Shown here: positions 16,298 through 25,759 of the stretch, one piece after another
How the letters are laid out: every line of letters starts with the position of its first letter
Numbering within the stretch: position 1 is the first letter of the stretch
Assembly (NCBI RefSeq): GCF_034931005.1
Contig: NZ_JAYGIN010000004.1
Coordinates: forward strand, 315,309 to 379,308
Origin: Arcicella sp034931005
GTDB taxonomy: Bacteria; Bacteroidota; Bacteroidia; Cytophagales; Spirosomataceae
Length of the DNA: 64,000 nucleotides
Direction of reading: 5' to 3'
Translations under genes and position numbers: made by a program
The notes under the pieces: model-generated
The model's database searches: none
What the model was told of the DNA's origin: nothing
Seen by the model: the letters and a program-made list of their open reading frames with translations, nothing else

Positions 16298-18208
16298 TTA
16301 ATACAATAATCTAAACTTAATTGTATTGTCAATTCCTTTCAATTCTGCTACAATTTCATCGGCATATTCTTTTGAAATATCAGTGATAACGTAGCCGATT
16401 TCGTTGGTCGTTTTCAAATATTGCCCTTTGATGTTTACATTATATTTGGCAAAAATGTTGTTGATTTTTGCTAAAATACCTGGTACATTTTGGTGAATAT
16501 GTAACAAACGGTGAGCATCTTCCAATGGTGGTAATTGCAATTCTGGGAAGTTTACCGAACCATAAGTGCTACCATTATTCATAAATTGCAATAATTTACT
16601 CGGTACAAATTCACCAATATTTGCCTGTGCTTCTTCCGTTGAACCGCCAATGTGTGGTGTCAAAATTACTCTTGGCAAACCCCGTAATTCGTTGATAAAT
16701 TCTTCGTCATTCGTTTTTGGTTCATAAGGAAATACGTCAACTGCAGCTCCCCAAACTTTTCCAGATTTTAAAGCATTTACCAAAGCAGGAATTTCAACAA
16801 CGTGTCCACGAGAAAGATTGACAAAAATTACATTATCTTTCATTTGGGCAAATTCACGTTCACCAATAATATTTGCATTTGATTTACGTCCGTCCACATG
16901 AAGTGAAATGAAATCAGAAATGCTCAACAATTCTTCTAAAGTTTTACATTTCTTCGCATTTCCTAAGGCTAATTTATCGACTGCATCGTAAAAATAAACC
17001 TGCATACCCATAGCTTCAGCAATAACAGAAATTTGAGTACCGATACTTCCGTATCCAACCAAACCTAACTTTTTACCTCTGATTTCGTAAGAATTTTTAG
17101 CAGATTTATCCCAAATCCCTTCGTGCATTTTGTTCGACTTAGTCATGATGTCACGGGTCAAAATAATCATTTCTCCGATTGCCATTTCTACTACCGAACG
17201 AGTATTTGAGTATGGAGCATTGAAAACTGCAATACCTCTACGCTCGCATTCATCTAAATTAATTTGGTTTGTTCCGATACAAAAAGCCCCAACCGCCATC
17301 AAACGACTTGCATTTGGATGTTCTAAAACTCGCTTCGTTAAGTTTGTTTTTGAACGTAAACCCAAAATTGAAACGCCTTTGATTTTTTCAATTAATTCAT
17401 CTTCATCCAAAGCCCCTTTCAATAATTCTACCTGAAATCCTTCAACCTTAAATGCTTCAACTGCTTTTGGGTGAACGTTTTCTAATAATAAAACTTTGAT
17501 TTTTGATTTTGGGTAAGACTGTGAACGACTCAAACCATTGATGTATAAAAATTCATCAAATGAGTGTACAATTTCGTCTGCTTTGTCGGTAACTTTCTGA
17601 CGTTCAACGTTTTCTGTAAAAGCAAAGAATTTGTTTGCTAAGCCAGCTTCACGCATTTCGTAGTCAGTATAACCATCACCAATGGCATAAATATCACCTT
17701 CAAGGTCTAAATCACGTAATAATTTTACCTTGCCTTTATCTTGCGACAATAAATTACTTTCGTCATAACCCGTGATATTTCCTTCTTCGTCGTAAGTGAA
17801 AGTATTAGCGAAAACATTTTCTTCTAAAATGCCCATTGAAGCTGCCACAGGAACAATAAAATCCTTAAAACCCGATGAAACGATATAAACGTGTTTCGCA
17901 TTTTCACGGATAAAATCTTCGTTACGAGCGAAAGAATCGGAGATTTTTCCCATCAAAAACTCAATCAACTCTGTTACGTGCGAGCTATTGGCAGGCAAAA
18001 GAGCAACTCTTTCTTTCAAGGATTCGGCAAATCCGATTTCGCCAGCCATACCTCTATCCGTAATAGCTTTAATCTGACCTACAATTTTGTCTTGGTCTTT
18101 ATGACCTTTCAAGGCAATGGCTGCCAATTCGTCAAGTCCTTCAACTTTAGTAAAAGTTGAGTCAAAATCAATAACGAAGTTAATTTCTTGTGCTGTGTTG
18201 GTTAACAT
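16298..18208 (-). CDS. serA: Bifunctional SerB-like phosphatase / D-3-phosphoglycerate dehydrogenase
   Basis: A 636-residue fusion. Residues 1-225 are a HAD phosphatase of the SerB type (DFDSTF with D14, D16, T18; VSSGFKDF; GDGYTDYEM). Residues about 235-550 are phosphoglycerate dehydrogenase (LVGYGSIGTQ nucleotide loop, FVNLSRGHVVEI, catalytic LTPHIGGSTEEAQ), and the last 80 residues are an ACT domain (NVPGILAKINNIFAKYNVNI) suited to serine feedback. One polypeptide thus carries the first and third steps of serine synthesis; the transaminase SerC is not in the window. The start ATG lies just before the HAD domain. A YheT hydrolase gene lies 72 bp upstream on the same strand. Confidence 0.92.
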   Translation of the reverse strand: MLTNTAQEINFVIDFDSTFTKVEGLDELAAIALKGHKDQDKIVGQIKAITDRGMAGEIGFAESLKERVALLPANSSHVTELIEFLMGKISDSFARNEDFIRENAKHVYIVSSGFKDFIVPVAASMGILEENVFANTFTYDEEGNITGYDESNLLSQDKGKVKLLRDLDLEGDIYAIGDGYTDYEMREAGLANKFFAFTENVERQKVTDKADEIVHSFDEFLYINGLSRSQSYPKSKIKVLLLENVHPKAVEAFKVEGFQVELLKGALDEDELIEKIKGVSILGLRSKTNLTKRVLEHPNASRLMAVGAFCIGTNQINLDECERRGIAVFNAPYSNTRSVVEMAIGEMIILTRDIMTKSNKMHEGIWDKSAKNSYEIRGKKLGLVGYGSIGTQISVIAEAMGMQVYFYDAVDKLALGNAKKCKTLEELLSISDFISLHVDGRKSNANIIGEREFAQMKDNVIFVNLSRGHVVEIPALVNALKSGKVWGAAVDVFPYEPKTNDEEFINELRGLPRVILTPHIGGSTEEAQANIGEFVPSKLLQFMNNGSTYGSVNFPELQLPPLEDAHRLLHIHQNVPGILAKINNIFAKYNVNIKGQYLKTTNEIGYVITDISKEYADEIVAELKGIDNTIKFRLLY

Positions 18209-18280
18209 TTATTTTTTAATCTTGTTTTTCTTATTTGTAAATTTCAGGTTTTGAGAAACCTTCTGTCTGTATTGATTCTC

Positions 18281-19249
18281 TCAATTCACTACCCACTCCA
18301 AAGCCCGCTTCTCCGACCATAAAACTCCTTGATAATCAGCTTGATAAAAGCCACAATGCCCTCCCATTTTGGGGGCTTGAAAGTGTACTTTTTCTAAATG
18401 TTTTATTTTCTCAAAAGGAAAACATTCTTTTGAGAGAAAAGGGTCATTTTGGGCATTGATGATTAGGGCCTGGATAGCGATTTTATCCAAAAAGTACAGC
18501 GAACTATTACGCTCGTAGTAATCTTCGGCGTTTTTGAATCCATGTAGTTGTGAAGTGTAACAATCATCGAAATCTTTTAATGTTTTAATTTTCGAGATGT
18601 TTGAAGTGTTTAGTTGAAACTCAGGATAACGTTGAGATTTCTCCTGTATTTTTTTTATCAAGGACTTGTTGAATCGTTTGGTATAAAGCCAACCGATTGT
18701 CTTACTGCTACTTGAAAGGTGCAAAGGTACTGAAAAAGTTACCGCTTTTTGGACTTCAGTGTAAAGATTTTGCCCTTTTTCGCCTAAAAACTTGAGTGTC
18801 AAATTTCCTCCAAGACTAAATCCTACCAAAAATATTTTTTGATAACCTTTTGAAATAGCGTGTTTTATCACAAAATCTAAGTCGTCTGTTGCTCCACTAT
18901 GATAAAAACGTTTGGTTTGATTGAGTTCTCCTGAGCAACTTCTAAAATTCCAAGCTAAACAATCAAAACGATGTTCGTTAAATTGTTTAACCATACCCGT
19001 AATGTATTGCCGACTTGAATCTCCTTCAAGACCATGAGAAAGTATAACGAGTGGGGGGGGGAATGAGTGATTGAGTGAATCTGCTTTGGAGAAATCTAAA
19101 TCTAAAAAATCATCATCATGGGTGCTAATTCTTTCACGCACATAATTGACTCCTTCAACTTTACGAAAAACAGATGGATAAATCGTTTGTGAGTGACCTT
19201 CTGGTAACCAAAAAGGTGCTTGATAGTCAGCGTGTTGTATGACTGGCAT
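18281..19249 (-). CDS. Alpha/beta hydrolase, YheT/EMB8 family
   Basis: A 322-residue hydrolase: SHGLEGDSSRQYI (oxyanion region, about 75-87), nucleophile elbow GFSLGGNLTLKF (about 145-156) and late MGGHCGFY with the catalytic His. N-terminal FWLPEGHSQTIYPS is the YheT signature. Members are esterases of poorly known substrate. The coding strand contains a run of nine C bases near 19032-19040 (Pro-Pro-Pro codons), unusual in this A+T-rich genome and prone to slippage. It lies upstream of, and may be cotranscribed with, the serA fusion. Confidence 0.85.
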   Translation of the reverse strand: MPVIQHADYQAPFWLPEGHSQTIYPSVFRKVEGVNYVRERISTHDDDFLDLDFSKADSLNHSFPPPLVILSHGLEGDSSRQYITGMVKQFNEHRFDCLAWNFRSCSGELNQTKRFYHSGATDDLDFVIKHAISKGYQKIFLVGFSLGGNLTLKFLGEKGQNLYTEVQKAVTFSVPLHLSSSSKTIGWLYTKRFNKSLIKKIQEKSQRYPEFQLNTSNISKIKTLKDFDDCYTSQLHGFKNAEDYYERNSSLYFLDKIAIQALIINAQNDPFLSKECFPFEKIKHLEKVHFQAPKMGGHCGFYQADYQGVLWSEKRALEWVVN

Positions 19250-19402
19250 TTGTTTCAGAATTAGACAATGAAGTTACAGCGAATCCTTTAAATGTTCAAT
19301 ATTTATTGAGAAAATCAATGTTTTTTCATGGAATAGTTAAAAAAAACGTTTTGTAAGATGAATATTAATATTTTCACCTAATATTTTAGTTTTAAATCCT
19401 TA

Positions 19403-20677
19403 ATGTCGAAGTTGCCTAAACAGCTTCATCTATTCAATTATGAAAACTCTTCACATAATTATCATCAGTATGTTTTGTTCATTTTCGGTAAAAGTATTTG
19501 CACAAAATTTTCTTTTAATGATTTAATGCAGAAAGGAGAATACGCACAAGCATTATCACAATTAGAAAAACTTAATATTGGCGATAGTACGCAAGCAGAA
19601 ATTTTACAGAAACAGGCTTTGTGCAACTTCAAATTGGGGCGATTATCACAAGCTAAAAAATTGTATTATTCTGCTTTAGAGAAGAATGGGGATTCTCCAG
19701 AGATTCTATTGCAAATTGCGATAGTTACCGAAAAAGATTACAACTTATCAGAGGCTTTAAAAACTTTTCAAAAACTTAATAAACTTGATTCAACGAATAC
19801 ATTTTATTTGAAGGAATTAGCTCGAATTAATACCCGCATGGAGCGTGCTAAATTGGGTATGTCTTATCTCAAAAAAGCCATAGAAATTGATGATAAGGAT
19901 ATTGAAAGTATTGTTAGTTTAGCCAATTTGTACTTGAATGATGCTAAAGATGAATTAGCTGAACCTTTGATTAAAAAAGGCTTTGAATTAGATAGCTCTT
20001 CCATTAAAATGAGACATTTGAGAAGTAGATTATTGTACAGAAAATCAGACTTTTATGGTGTCAGAAGTGATTTGTTGTTCACCATGACATTAGGTGATTC
20101 AACCAGTTTTTATCAAAGATTATTAGGAACAGCCTATTACCAAATGGATAGTATTCCGCAAGCAATTGCCGTTTTTAAAAGACTTTTGAAAGTTGGTGAA
20201 GATACAGAAAATGTAAGAGTAGGTTTGGCTTTTGCTCAGTTGAAATCCACTGAAAATAATACGGATGTTTTACGAGAATCTACGGATAATTTCTATCTTG
20301 CAATCGATTTAGGAAAGTCTGACCGATTGACTGATTATGAATTGGGTTTGGCTGATGTTGCAGACAAATTAGGACAAACAGAAACTGCAATTCATCGTTT
20401 TCAAAATTTGATAAATTTCCGCCCAAAAGCTACTTTTAGATTAGCTGAAATATATGAAAAAAAGAAGAATGATAAGGAAATGTCTTTAATCTTTTATCAG
20501 GAATATCTTAGAGTTTGCGGGACAATGAAAAAGCCTACTGCCGACTGTAATTTTATGGAATTGGCAAATCGTAGAATGACAAATTTGAAAACTAATAAAT
20601 CCATGGAAATTCCTAAAATTGTAGTTGCGAAGGATTCGGTAGAAATGGTTGTAGATACGGTTCGGAATGATGATTAA
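19403..20677 (+). CDS. TPR-repeat protein with an apparently frameshifted signal peptide
   Basis: The long frame encodes tetratricopeptide repeats from about residue 40 to 385 (for example GEYAQALSQLEKL, AEILQKQALCNFKLGRLSQAKKLYYSAL, YLLGTAYYQMDSIPQAIAVFKRLLKVG). The first 35 residues from the ATG at 19403 look unlike any protein. In the neighbouring frame an ATG at 19440 encodes a perfect signal peptide ending VFAQNF that joins smoothly to SFNDLMQKGEYAQ if one base is added to the TTTT at 19508-19511. The native product is therefore probably an exported TPR protein starting at 19440. A sequencing error, a recent frameshift or -1 ribosomal slippage are all possible. Confidence 0.7.
   Translation: MSKLPKQLHLFNYENSSHNYHQYVLFIFGKSICTKFSFNDLMQKGEYAQALSQLEKLNIGDSTQAEILQKQALCNFKLGRLSQAKKLYYSALEKNGDSPEILLQIAIVTEKDYNLSEALKTFQKLNKLDSTNTFYLKELARINTRMERAKLGMSYLKKAIEIDDKDIESIVSLANLYLNDAKDELAEPLIKKGFELDSSSIKMRHLRSRLLYRKSDFYGVRSDLLFTMTLGDSTSFYQRLLGTAYYQMDSIPQAIAVFKRLLKVGEDTENVRVGLAFAQLKSTENNTDVLRESTDNFYLAIDLGKSDRLTDYELGLADVADKLGQTETAIHRFQNLINFRPKATFRLAEIYEKKKNDKEMSLIFYQEYLRVCGTMKKPTADCNFMELANRRMTNLKTNKSMEIPKIVVAKDSVEMVVDTVRNDD
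19440..19526 (+). other. Displaced signal peptide reading frame of the TPR protein
   Basis: ATG at 19440 encodes MKTLHIIIISMFCSFSVKVF, then AQNF, LLMI and a stop at 19524. The hydrophobic core and the AQ cleavage site are typical for this phylum. The heptamer A-AAT-TTT at 19505-19511 fits the X-XXY-YYZ pattern for -1 frameshifting into the TPR frame. Confidence 0.6.
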
Positions 20678-20683
20678 GATATA

Positions 20684-20728
20684 AAAAATGCTTGACGATT
20701 TCATATCGCCAAGCATTTTTTATATTAT
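20684..20728. terminator. Bidirectional terminator between convergent TPR and M28 genes
   Basis: AAAAAATGCTTG(A/G)CG and CG(C)CAAGCATTTTTT form a stem with A- and T-runs on both sides. Confidence 0.8.
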
Positions 20729-20747
20729 CATAGGAAATATTCCCGTC

Positions 20748-22100
20748 TTACATTCCAACTTTTGGTAAAACTGGTAAACTTTCGTTTCCGTCTTCGCTAA
20801 CTGCTTGAACTGCAAAGAAATAATGGTCTTTTGAGTAGGGGAGGACAATCCCGTTTTTGGTAGTGAAAATCTTCTTTTGCCAAAATGGTTGGTAAGTTTC
20901 ACGCATCAATACATAATAGCCTTTTACTTTTCCTGTTTTGGGTGCTTGCCAAAATAAAGTAGTTGAGTTTGTTAAACTTTTGGTGTCAATCGTTAAGTTT
21001 TGAACCGTTGCGGGGGCTTTTGCCAAATTTGAAAGTGTTGCTAAATTCATTGCCGTATTTTTGCGGAGATATTCAAAATCCATTGCCTCTGGAACATCAC
21101 CGAATTTGATGCCTTTTTCAGTTCGTAAATCTTGGTGCTGATGTTCGTAGTTTTCGTTCATTTCCGTGATTCTAACCGCTGGGAAGCCTTTCTGTACGAA
21201 TGGCGTATGGTCGCCCCCACGCAAGAAACGGTCATTTCTGTAAACCATAACTACTTCTAAATTATCAACATAACGTTCACCAACTTCTTTTGCATAACGT
21301 GCCAAAGTACGTGCTTTTCCATCATTTTCTTGTCCAAAATTACGGATACTGACTGCCTTTTTATCTAAGTCAAAAAATGGCAAACCTTCACTGAAAATTC
21401 TAACTCTGGTATTGTCAATAATATTGGTTTCGTTAGAATTGTTTGAACCCATGATGTCATTATTTAAAATTCCTTCAATGTTCCATTTTTCTTCAAATGC
21501 TTGACTGGCAAAATGGTCAGCTCCTAAAAGCCCTTGTTCCTCACCGCTAACAACCAAGAAAATTACCGTTGCAGGAAATTTTGCTTTTGCCATAACTCTC
21601 GCCAATTCAATCACGGCTGCCGTTCCTGAGCCGTCATCATTTGCCCCTGGAGCATCAGCGGTGCGGTTCATAACGTTTGAAACACGGCTGTCAATATGTC
21701 CAGAAACCAAGAAAATACGGTCGTCATTAGGGTCTGTACCTTTTAAGGTTGCGATGACGTTGCCCATTTCTATATCTGTATCTATTCTTTTTCCATCTGG
21801 TTTAAGTGTCCAAGAGTCAATTTTTGCGGTCATTCTTCCTTCCGACTGTTTGGCAAATTCTTGAAAACGACTTAAAACCCAATTTCGTGCTGCCCCGATT
21901 CCTCTTTTGGGGTCAGTCGTTGTGCTTAAAGTGCTACGAGTTCCAAAACTGACTAATTTTAAAATGTGGGATTTAAGACTATCATTATTTACTTCCATAA
22001 CCATATTTTCAATTATGGGGTCACGTTGAATGACTTTTTGGGAAAATGCGGAAGTTAAAAATGTTGTTGAAATGAGGAGTGTTATAAACTGTTTTTTCAT
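20748..22100 (-). CDS. Secreted M28-family metallopeptidase
   Basis: A 450-residue exported aminopeptidase-type protein. I place the start at the ATG at 22100, which gives the signal peptide MKKQFITLLISTTFLTSAFSQ; upstream in-frame codons cross a terminator hairpin. Metal ligands of the M28 fold are visible: VSGHIDSR, GANDDGSGTA, SGEEQGLLGADHF, NNDIMG and EHQHQD. The last 90 residues resemble a fibronectin type III-like domain (LFWQAPKTGKVKGYYVLMRET, FFAVQAVSEDGNES). It likely trims peptides in the periplasm or at the surface; no CTD for type IX secretion is apparent. Confidence 0.88.
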   Translation of the reverse strand: MKKQFITLLISTTFLTSAFSQKVIQRDPIIENMVMEVNNDSLKSHILKLVSFGTRSTLSTTTDPKRGIGAARNWVLSRFQEFAKQSEGRMTAKIDSWTLKPDGKRIDTDIEMGNVIATLKGTDPNDDRIFLVSGHIDSRVSNVMNRTADAPGANDDGSGTAAVIELARVMAKAKFPATVIFLVVSGEEQGLLGADHFASQAFEEKWNIEGILNNDIMGSNNSNETNIIDNTRVRIFSEGLPFFDLDKKAVSIRNFGQENDGKARTLARYAKEVGERYVDNLEVVMVYRNDRFLRGGDHTPFVQKGFPAVRITEMNENYEHQHQDLRTEKGIKFGDVPEAMDFEYLRKNTAMNLATLSNLAKAPATVQNLTIDTKSLTNSTTLFWQAPKTGKVKGYYVLMRETYQPFWQKKIFTTKNGIVLPYSKDHYFFAVQAVSEDGNESLPVLPKVGM

Positions 22101-22167
22101 GAAATTATTAGTTGTTTTTTGGTTTGATGATGAATTAATAAAAATACGATATGTAAGTTTATAAAAC

Positions 22168-22198
22168 AAAAAAGCCAAGCATTGCCTGGCTTTTTGTA
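22168..22198 (-). terminator. Hairpin upstream of the M28 gene
   Basis: AAAAGCCA-G-GC and GC-T-TGGCTTTTTT (read on the minus strand) form an interrupted stem with a T-run. It may end the transcript of the sigma-factor gene that points towards it. Confidence 0.6.
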
Positions 22199-22240
22199 AC
22201 CTTCTTCTGTTAACCAAAAAACTAATCAATTAATTTCTAA

Positions 22241-22400
22241 CGGAATTATCTACTATTTGTCGCAAGACAAAATTAGACCACGGATAGAACAGATAAAACA
22301 GATTTACACTGATTTTTCTTTAAATTTATCCGTGTAAATCTGTTGAATCAGTACAATCTGTGGTCTAATTTTATTCTGCGACAAATTGTAGATAGTTCCG
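22241..22400. repeat. 160-bp dispersed palindrome, copy 1 (inverted relative to copies at 52566 and 60479)
   Basis: It starts CGGAATTATCTAC and ends GTAGATAGTTCCG. The outer arms (ATTTGTCGCAAGACAAAATTAG / CTAATTTTATTCTGCGACAAAT) and inner arms (ACAGATTTACAC / GTGTAAATCTGT) make one long imperfect hairpin. The reverse complement is nearly identical, base for base, to the copies at 52566-52725 and 60479-60638. No open frame is present. Confidence 0.85.
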
Positions 22401-22508
22401 ATTTTTAATAAGTATTCGTTAAAACCAGTTAATGTATGATTGTATTGCAATGTGCTGATTAATACTAAGTTGTCATGCCAACACGAAGTGTTGGTCGCCT
22501 TTATGTAG

Positions 22509-23021
22509 CTAATTTGAATAGGCATACATATACAACTTATCTTTCAATTCCTTTCTTGCAATATGAATTCTGTTCTTCACAGTTCCGATTGGAATATCTA
22601 ATTTATCAGCAATTTCATGGTATTTGAAACCTCTAAAATACATCATAAATGGCGTTTTGTAGGCTTCATCCAAGAGTCCAACAGCTTTATTGATGTCGTT
22701 CATCGCAAAAGTGCTAATTGCCATATTGTCTGTACTGCTTTCTACTGAGTTGATAAAATGTAAATTATCAGAAGTATCAATGAAAGTGTTTTTTCTCACC
22801 ATTTTTTGATAATTGGTGATGAAAGTATTTTTCATGATTGTGTATAACCATGCTTTCAAATTAGTCCCTTCTGTATATTTATCTCGGTTTGTAAATGCTT
22901 TGAGTAAAGTATCTTGCAACAAATCATTTGCTTCTTCATAGTCTCTTGTGAGCTTCATCGCAAACGGTTTTAATGATTTAGAAACCTTACCTATGTGATA
23001 TGTGAATTCTAATGCTGTCAT
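22509..23021 (-). CDS. RNA polymerase sigma factor, ECF (sigma-70 family)
   Basis: A 170-residue sigma factor. Region 2 (about 15-80) contains DYEEANDLLQDTLLKAFTNRDKY and LKAWLYTIMKNTFITNYQK. Region 4 (about 110-165) contains LLDEAYKTPFMMYFRGFKYHEIADKLDIPIGTVKNRIHIARKEL with a clear helix-turn-helix. No anti-sigma gene is adjacent, so its control is unknown. The upstream DNA (23022-23160) is very A+T-rich. Confidence 0.9.
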   Translation of the reverse strand: MTALEFTYHIGKVSKSLKPFAMKLTRDYEEANDLLQDTLLKAFTNRDKYTEGTNLKAWLYTIMKNTFITNYQKMVRKNTFIDTSDNLHFINSVESSTDNMAISTFAMNDINKAVGLLDEAYKTPFMMYFRGFKYHEIADKLDIPIGTVKNRIHIARKELKDKLYMYAYSN

Positions 23022-23168
23022 TGTAGTAGTCTTGTTGGTGATTTGTTTAACAAATATAATATATTGTTAAACAAAAAAGCAAATTTTAAAAGCAAATTTC
23101 TATGAAATTTAATATTGAAATTATTTATTTATAGATATTTAGAAGTAAAATTAGCCATATAGACGTTT

Positions 23169-23199
23169 TTTGGCACTTTTGCGATTAAATTTAACTTTG
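23169..23199 (+). promoter_or_regulatory. Promoter for the TonB receptor gene at 23373
   Basis: TTTG (23169-23172), 19 bp, then TAACTTTG (23192-23199): an excellent match to the Bacteroidota -33/-7 promoter. Transcription would begin near 23206. Confidence 0.65.
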
Positions 23200-23372
23200 T
23201 TTATAAATTTATAATTTTTGTTAAACAATATGAATGTTTAGCCTCATTTAAGATTCTTGTATGTTTGGGTAAACATATCTTTCAAAAAACTTTGATTTGC
23301 AATATTGTTGCATTAGTTGGTTTTTCTTATGAAAATCTGCGTAAATTGCACGCTAAAACTTCATCCGAATTC

Positions 23373-25697
23373 GTGAAAAAAACTATCATCATAATTACGT
23401 TATTTTTTAGTGCTTGGTTGTCAACATTCGCACAAAGAACTTCATGTACTTGTTCGCTTAAAGGAGTTGTGCATGAAAAAGATATTCATCAAGCGGTTGC
23501 TGGGGCAGTTATTTATATTAAAGGCACAAATATTTCAACTTTTGCTGATGGTAATGGAAGATATGGTTTCAAAAATTTGTGTCAGGGGCAATATACTTTG
23601 ATTTGTCAAGCAGTTGGTTTTCAGAAGGTTGAGTTGATTGTGAATTTAACTCAAGAACACAATGAGGATTTTTCATTGGAAGATAGAGACGAACATTTGC
23701 AGGAAGTGGTAGTGGCTGGGAAAAAGATTGAAACGATTACCCAAACCAGAACTACGCTCGACGGACAGGCACTTGAGCAAACTCGTGGACAGAGTTTGGG
23801 TGAATCTCTCAAAGCCATCACAGGCGTTACTTCTTTACAAACAGGAAGCTCCATTTCAAAACCTATTATTCATGGAATGCACTCCAATCGGGTTTTGATT
23901 TTGAATAACGGAATCAGACAAGAAGGTCAGCAATGGGGGAGTGAACACGCTCCCGAAATAGACCCATTTGTGGCTAAAAAACTAACCGTTGTAAAAGGTG
24001 CCGCTGGAGTGAGATATGGTTCAGATGCTATTGCGGGCGTAATTATGGTTGAACCAGACCCATTGCCAGATTCTGCACATATTCACGGAGAAATTAATGC
24101 CGTTGGTTTGTCAAATGGGAGAGTGGGTGTTTTTTCGGGAATTATTGAAGGTGGACTTCCTAAAATACAAGGTTTAGCTTGGCGTTTGCAAGGAACATAT
24201 AAACGTGGTGGAGATATTAAAACTGCCGATTATTATATGCTGAATACAGGTGTTCAAGAACGCAATTTTTCGGTTGCGATTGGGTACAAGAAGCAACATT
24301 TTGGAACGGAGTTATTCTTTAGTTATTTCGATACGCAATTGGGTATTTTCACGGGTTCGCACATTGGGAACTTGACTGATTTGCAAAATGCTATTCAGAA
24401 TACAAAACCCAATGAAATTTATACGCCTGCCGAGTCAAGTTATGATATTAATCGCCCGAATCAGGATTTAGCCCATAATTTATTCAAAATCAAGAGTTTT
24501 GCCATTACCGAAAATCTTGGTAAATGGACACTTACGCTGAGTCGTCAGTACGACTGGCGTTTGGAATACGATGCTCCTCGTGGAAATCGAACCTTAAATA
24601 CACTCAATTTTAAACTCACCACTTATACAGGAGAATTATTGTTAGACCATAAACCCATTTTTAAAAATATCAGCGGTTCAATTGGTTTAAGTGGTTTATA
24701 TCAGGAAAATCTATCATCTGCTTATGAACTCCGTAAACCCTTGATAAATACCGTTTTGATTCCTAATTATCAAGTAGTCAGCGGTGGAGTTTTCTTGATT
24801 GAGCGTTATCTCAGACAAAAATGGGAGTTTGAAACGGGACTTCGTTATGATTTTAGAAATGCACAGGCTTTTGGTTTAAGTCCTTCGGGAGTGTATTTTG
24901 ATAATTCTTTTAATTTTGGCAATTTTTCTGCGACCTTGGGGGCAAATTATACTGTAAATGACGCATTGAGTTTTAAATTTAATGTAGCCAATGCGTGGCG
25001 TTCTCCAAATATGAATGAGTTATTTTCAGATGGTGTGCATCACGGAGCGGCGGCTTATGAAAAAGGAAATATTAATCTAAAGCCAGAAGTTGCTCATAAT
25101 TTTTCGTTGACGAGTAATTTTGAAAAAGAGAAAATTGCCATTGAATTAACGGCTTATTTGAATTATATCAATGATTTTATTTATCTAAGACCACGTATCG
25201 AAAATGGTATTCCACAAACAGTTTTGACGGTACGTGGGGCTTTCCCAGCCTTTGATTATACCCAAGTTGATGCCCGTTTTGCAGGACTTGATTTGTCTGT
25301 TAATTATTTGATAACGAATCGTTTATCTATCAATGAAAAGTATTCAATAGTTCGGGCAAAAGATATTTTGAATGATGTTTTTATGGTCAATATTCCCGCT
25401 GACCGTTTAGAAAGCACTGTAAAATATTCGTTCAAGAAATACGATTCATTTGTAAGTATTGGTAATCAATTGGTGGCACAACAAGCTCGTGTGGAAGACA
25501 AAAGTGATTTTGCTTCACCGCCACCTGCATACAGTATTTGGCGAATAGATGCTGGCATGAAAATTCAAAAAATTAGCTTAGGCTTAAGTGTTAGTAATGC
25601 TTTCAATTTAGCATATCGAGAATATTTGAACCGTTTTAGATATTTTACGAATGAAATGGGTAGAAATGTGACGCTGAGATTGAAGTATGTATTTTAA
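23373..25697 (+). CDS. TonB-dependent receptor with N-terminal carboxypeptidase-like domain
   Basis: A receptor of about 774 residues. The GTG at 23373 gives the signal peptide KKTIIIITLFFSAWLSTFAQ; a TTG at 23265 in the same frame would add 36 unlikely residues. A CarboxypepD_reg-like domain (about 28-105, LKGVVHEKDIHQAVAGAVIYIKG) precedes the plug (LGESLKAITGVTSLQTGSSISKPIIHGMHSNRVLILNNG) and a barrel ending in VTLRLKYVF. The HGMHSNRVLILNNGIRQEGQQWGSEHAPEID segment resembles receptors for metals or organic copper/zinc complexes, but the ligand cannot be fixed. A small outer-membrane protein gene follows after 62 bp. Confidence 0.88.
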   Translation: MKKTIIIITLFFSAWLSTFAQRTSCTCSLKGVVHEKDIHQAVAGAVIYIKGTNISTFADGNGRYGFKNLCQGQYTLICQAVGFQKVELIVNLTQEHNEDFSLEDRDEHLQEVVVAGKKIETITQTRTTLDGQALEQTRGQSLGESLKAITGVTSLQTGSSISKPIIHGMHSNRVLILNNGIRQEGQQWGSEHAPEIDPFVAKKLTVVKGAAGVRYGSDAIAGVIMVEPDPLPDSAHIHGEINAVGLSNGRVGVFSGIIEGGLPKIQGLAWRLQGTYKRGGDIKTADYYMLNTGVQERNFSVAIGYKKQHFGTELFFSYFDTQLGIFTGSHIGNLTDLQNAIQNTKPNEIYTPAESSYDINRPNQDLAHNLFKIKSFAITENLGKWTLTLSRQYDWRLEYDAPRGNRTLNTLNFKLTTYTGELLLDHKPIFKNISGSIGLSGLYQENLSSAYELRKPLINTVLIPNYQVVSGGVFLIERYLRQKWEFETGLRYDFRNAQAFGLSPSGVYFDNSFNFGNFSATLGANYTVNDALSFKFNVANAWRSPNMNELFSDGVHHGAAAYEKGNINLKPEVAHNFSLTSNFEKEKIAIELTAYLNYINDFIYLRPRIENGIPQTVLTVRGAFPAFDYTQVDARFAGLDLSVNYLITNRLSINEKYSIVRAKDILNDVFMVNIPADRLESTVKYSFKKYDSFVSIGNQLVAQQARVEDKSDFASPPPAYSIWRIDAGMKIQKISLGLSVSNAFNLAYREYLNRFRYFTNEMGRNVTLRLKYVF

Positions 25698-25759
25698 AAA
25701 GTCTTTCAGTAAAATTTACTAATTTAGCTTTTCGTTAATATAAATCAATATCCAAAAAT

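Noticed and set aside
22304..22525. Minus-strand frame of 73 codons between the M28 and sigma-factor genes
   Set aside because: It runs through the 160-bp palindrome and overlaps the sigma-factor end; the sequence is repeat DNA.
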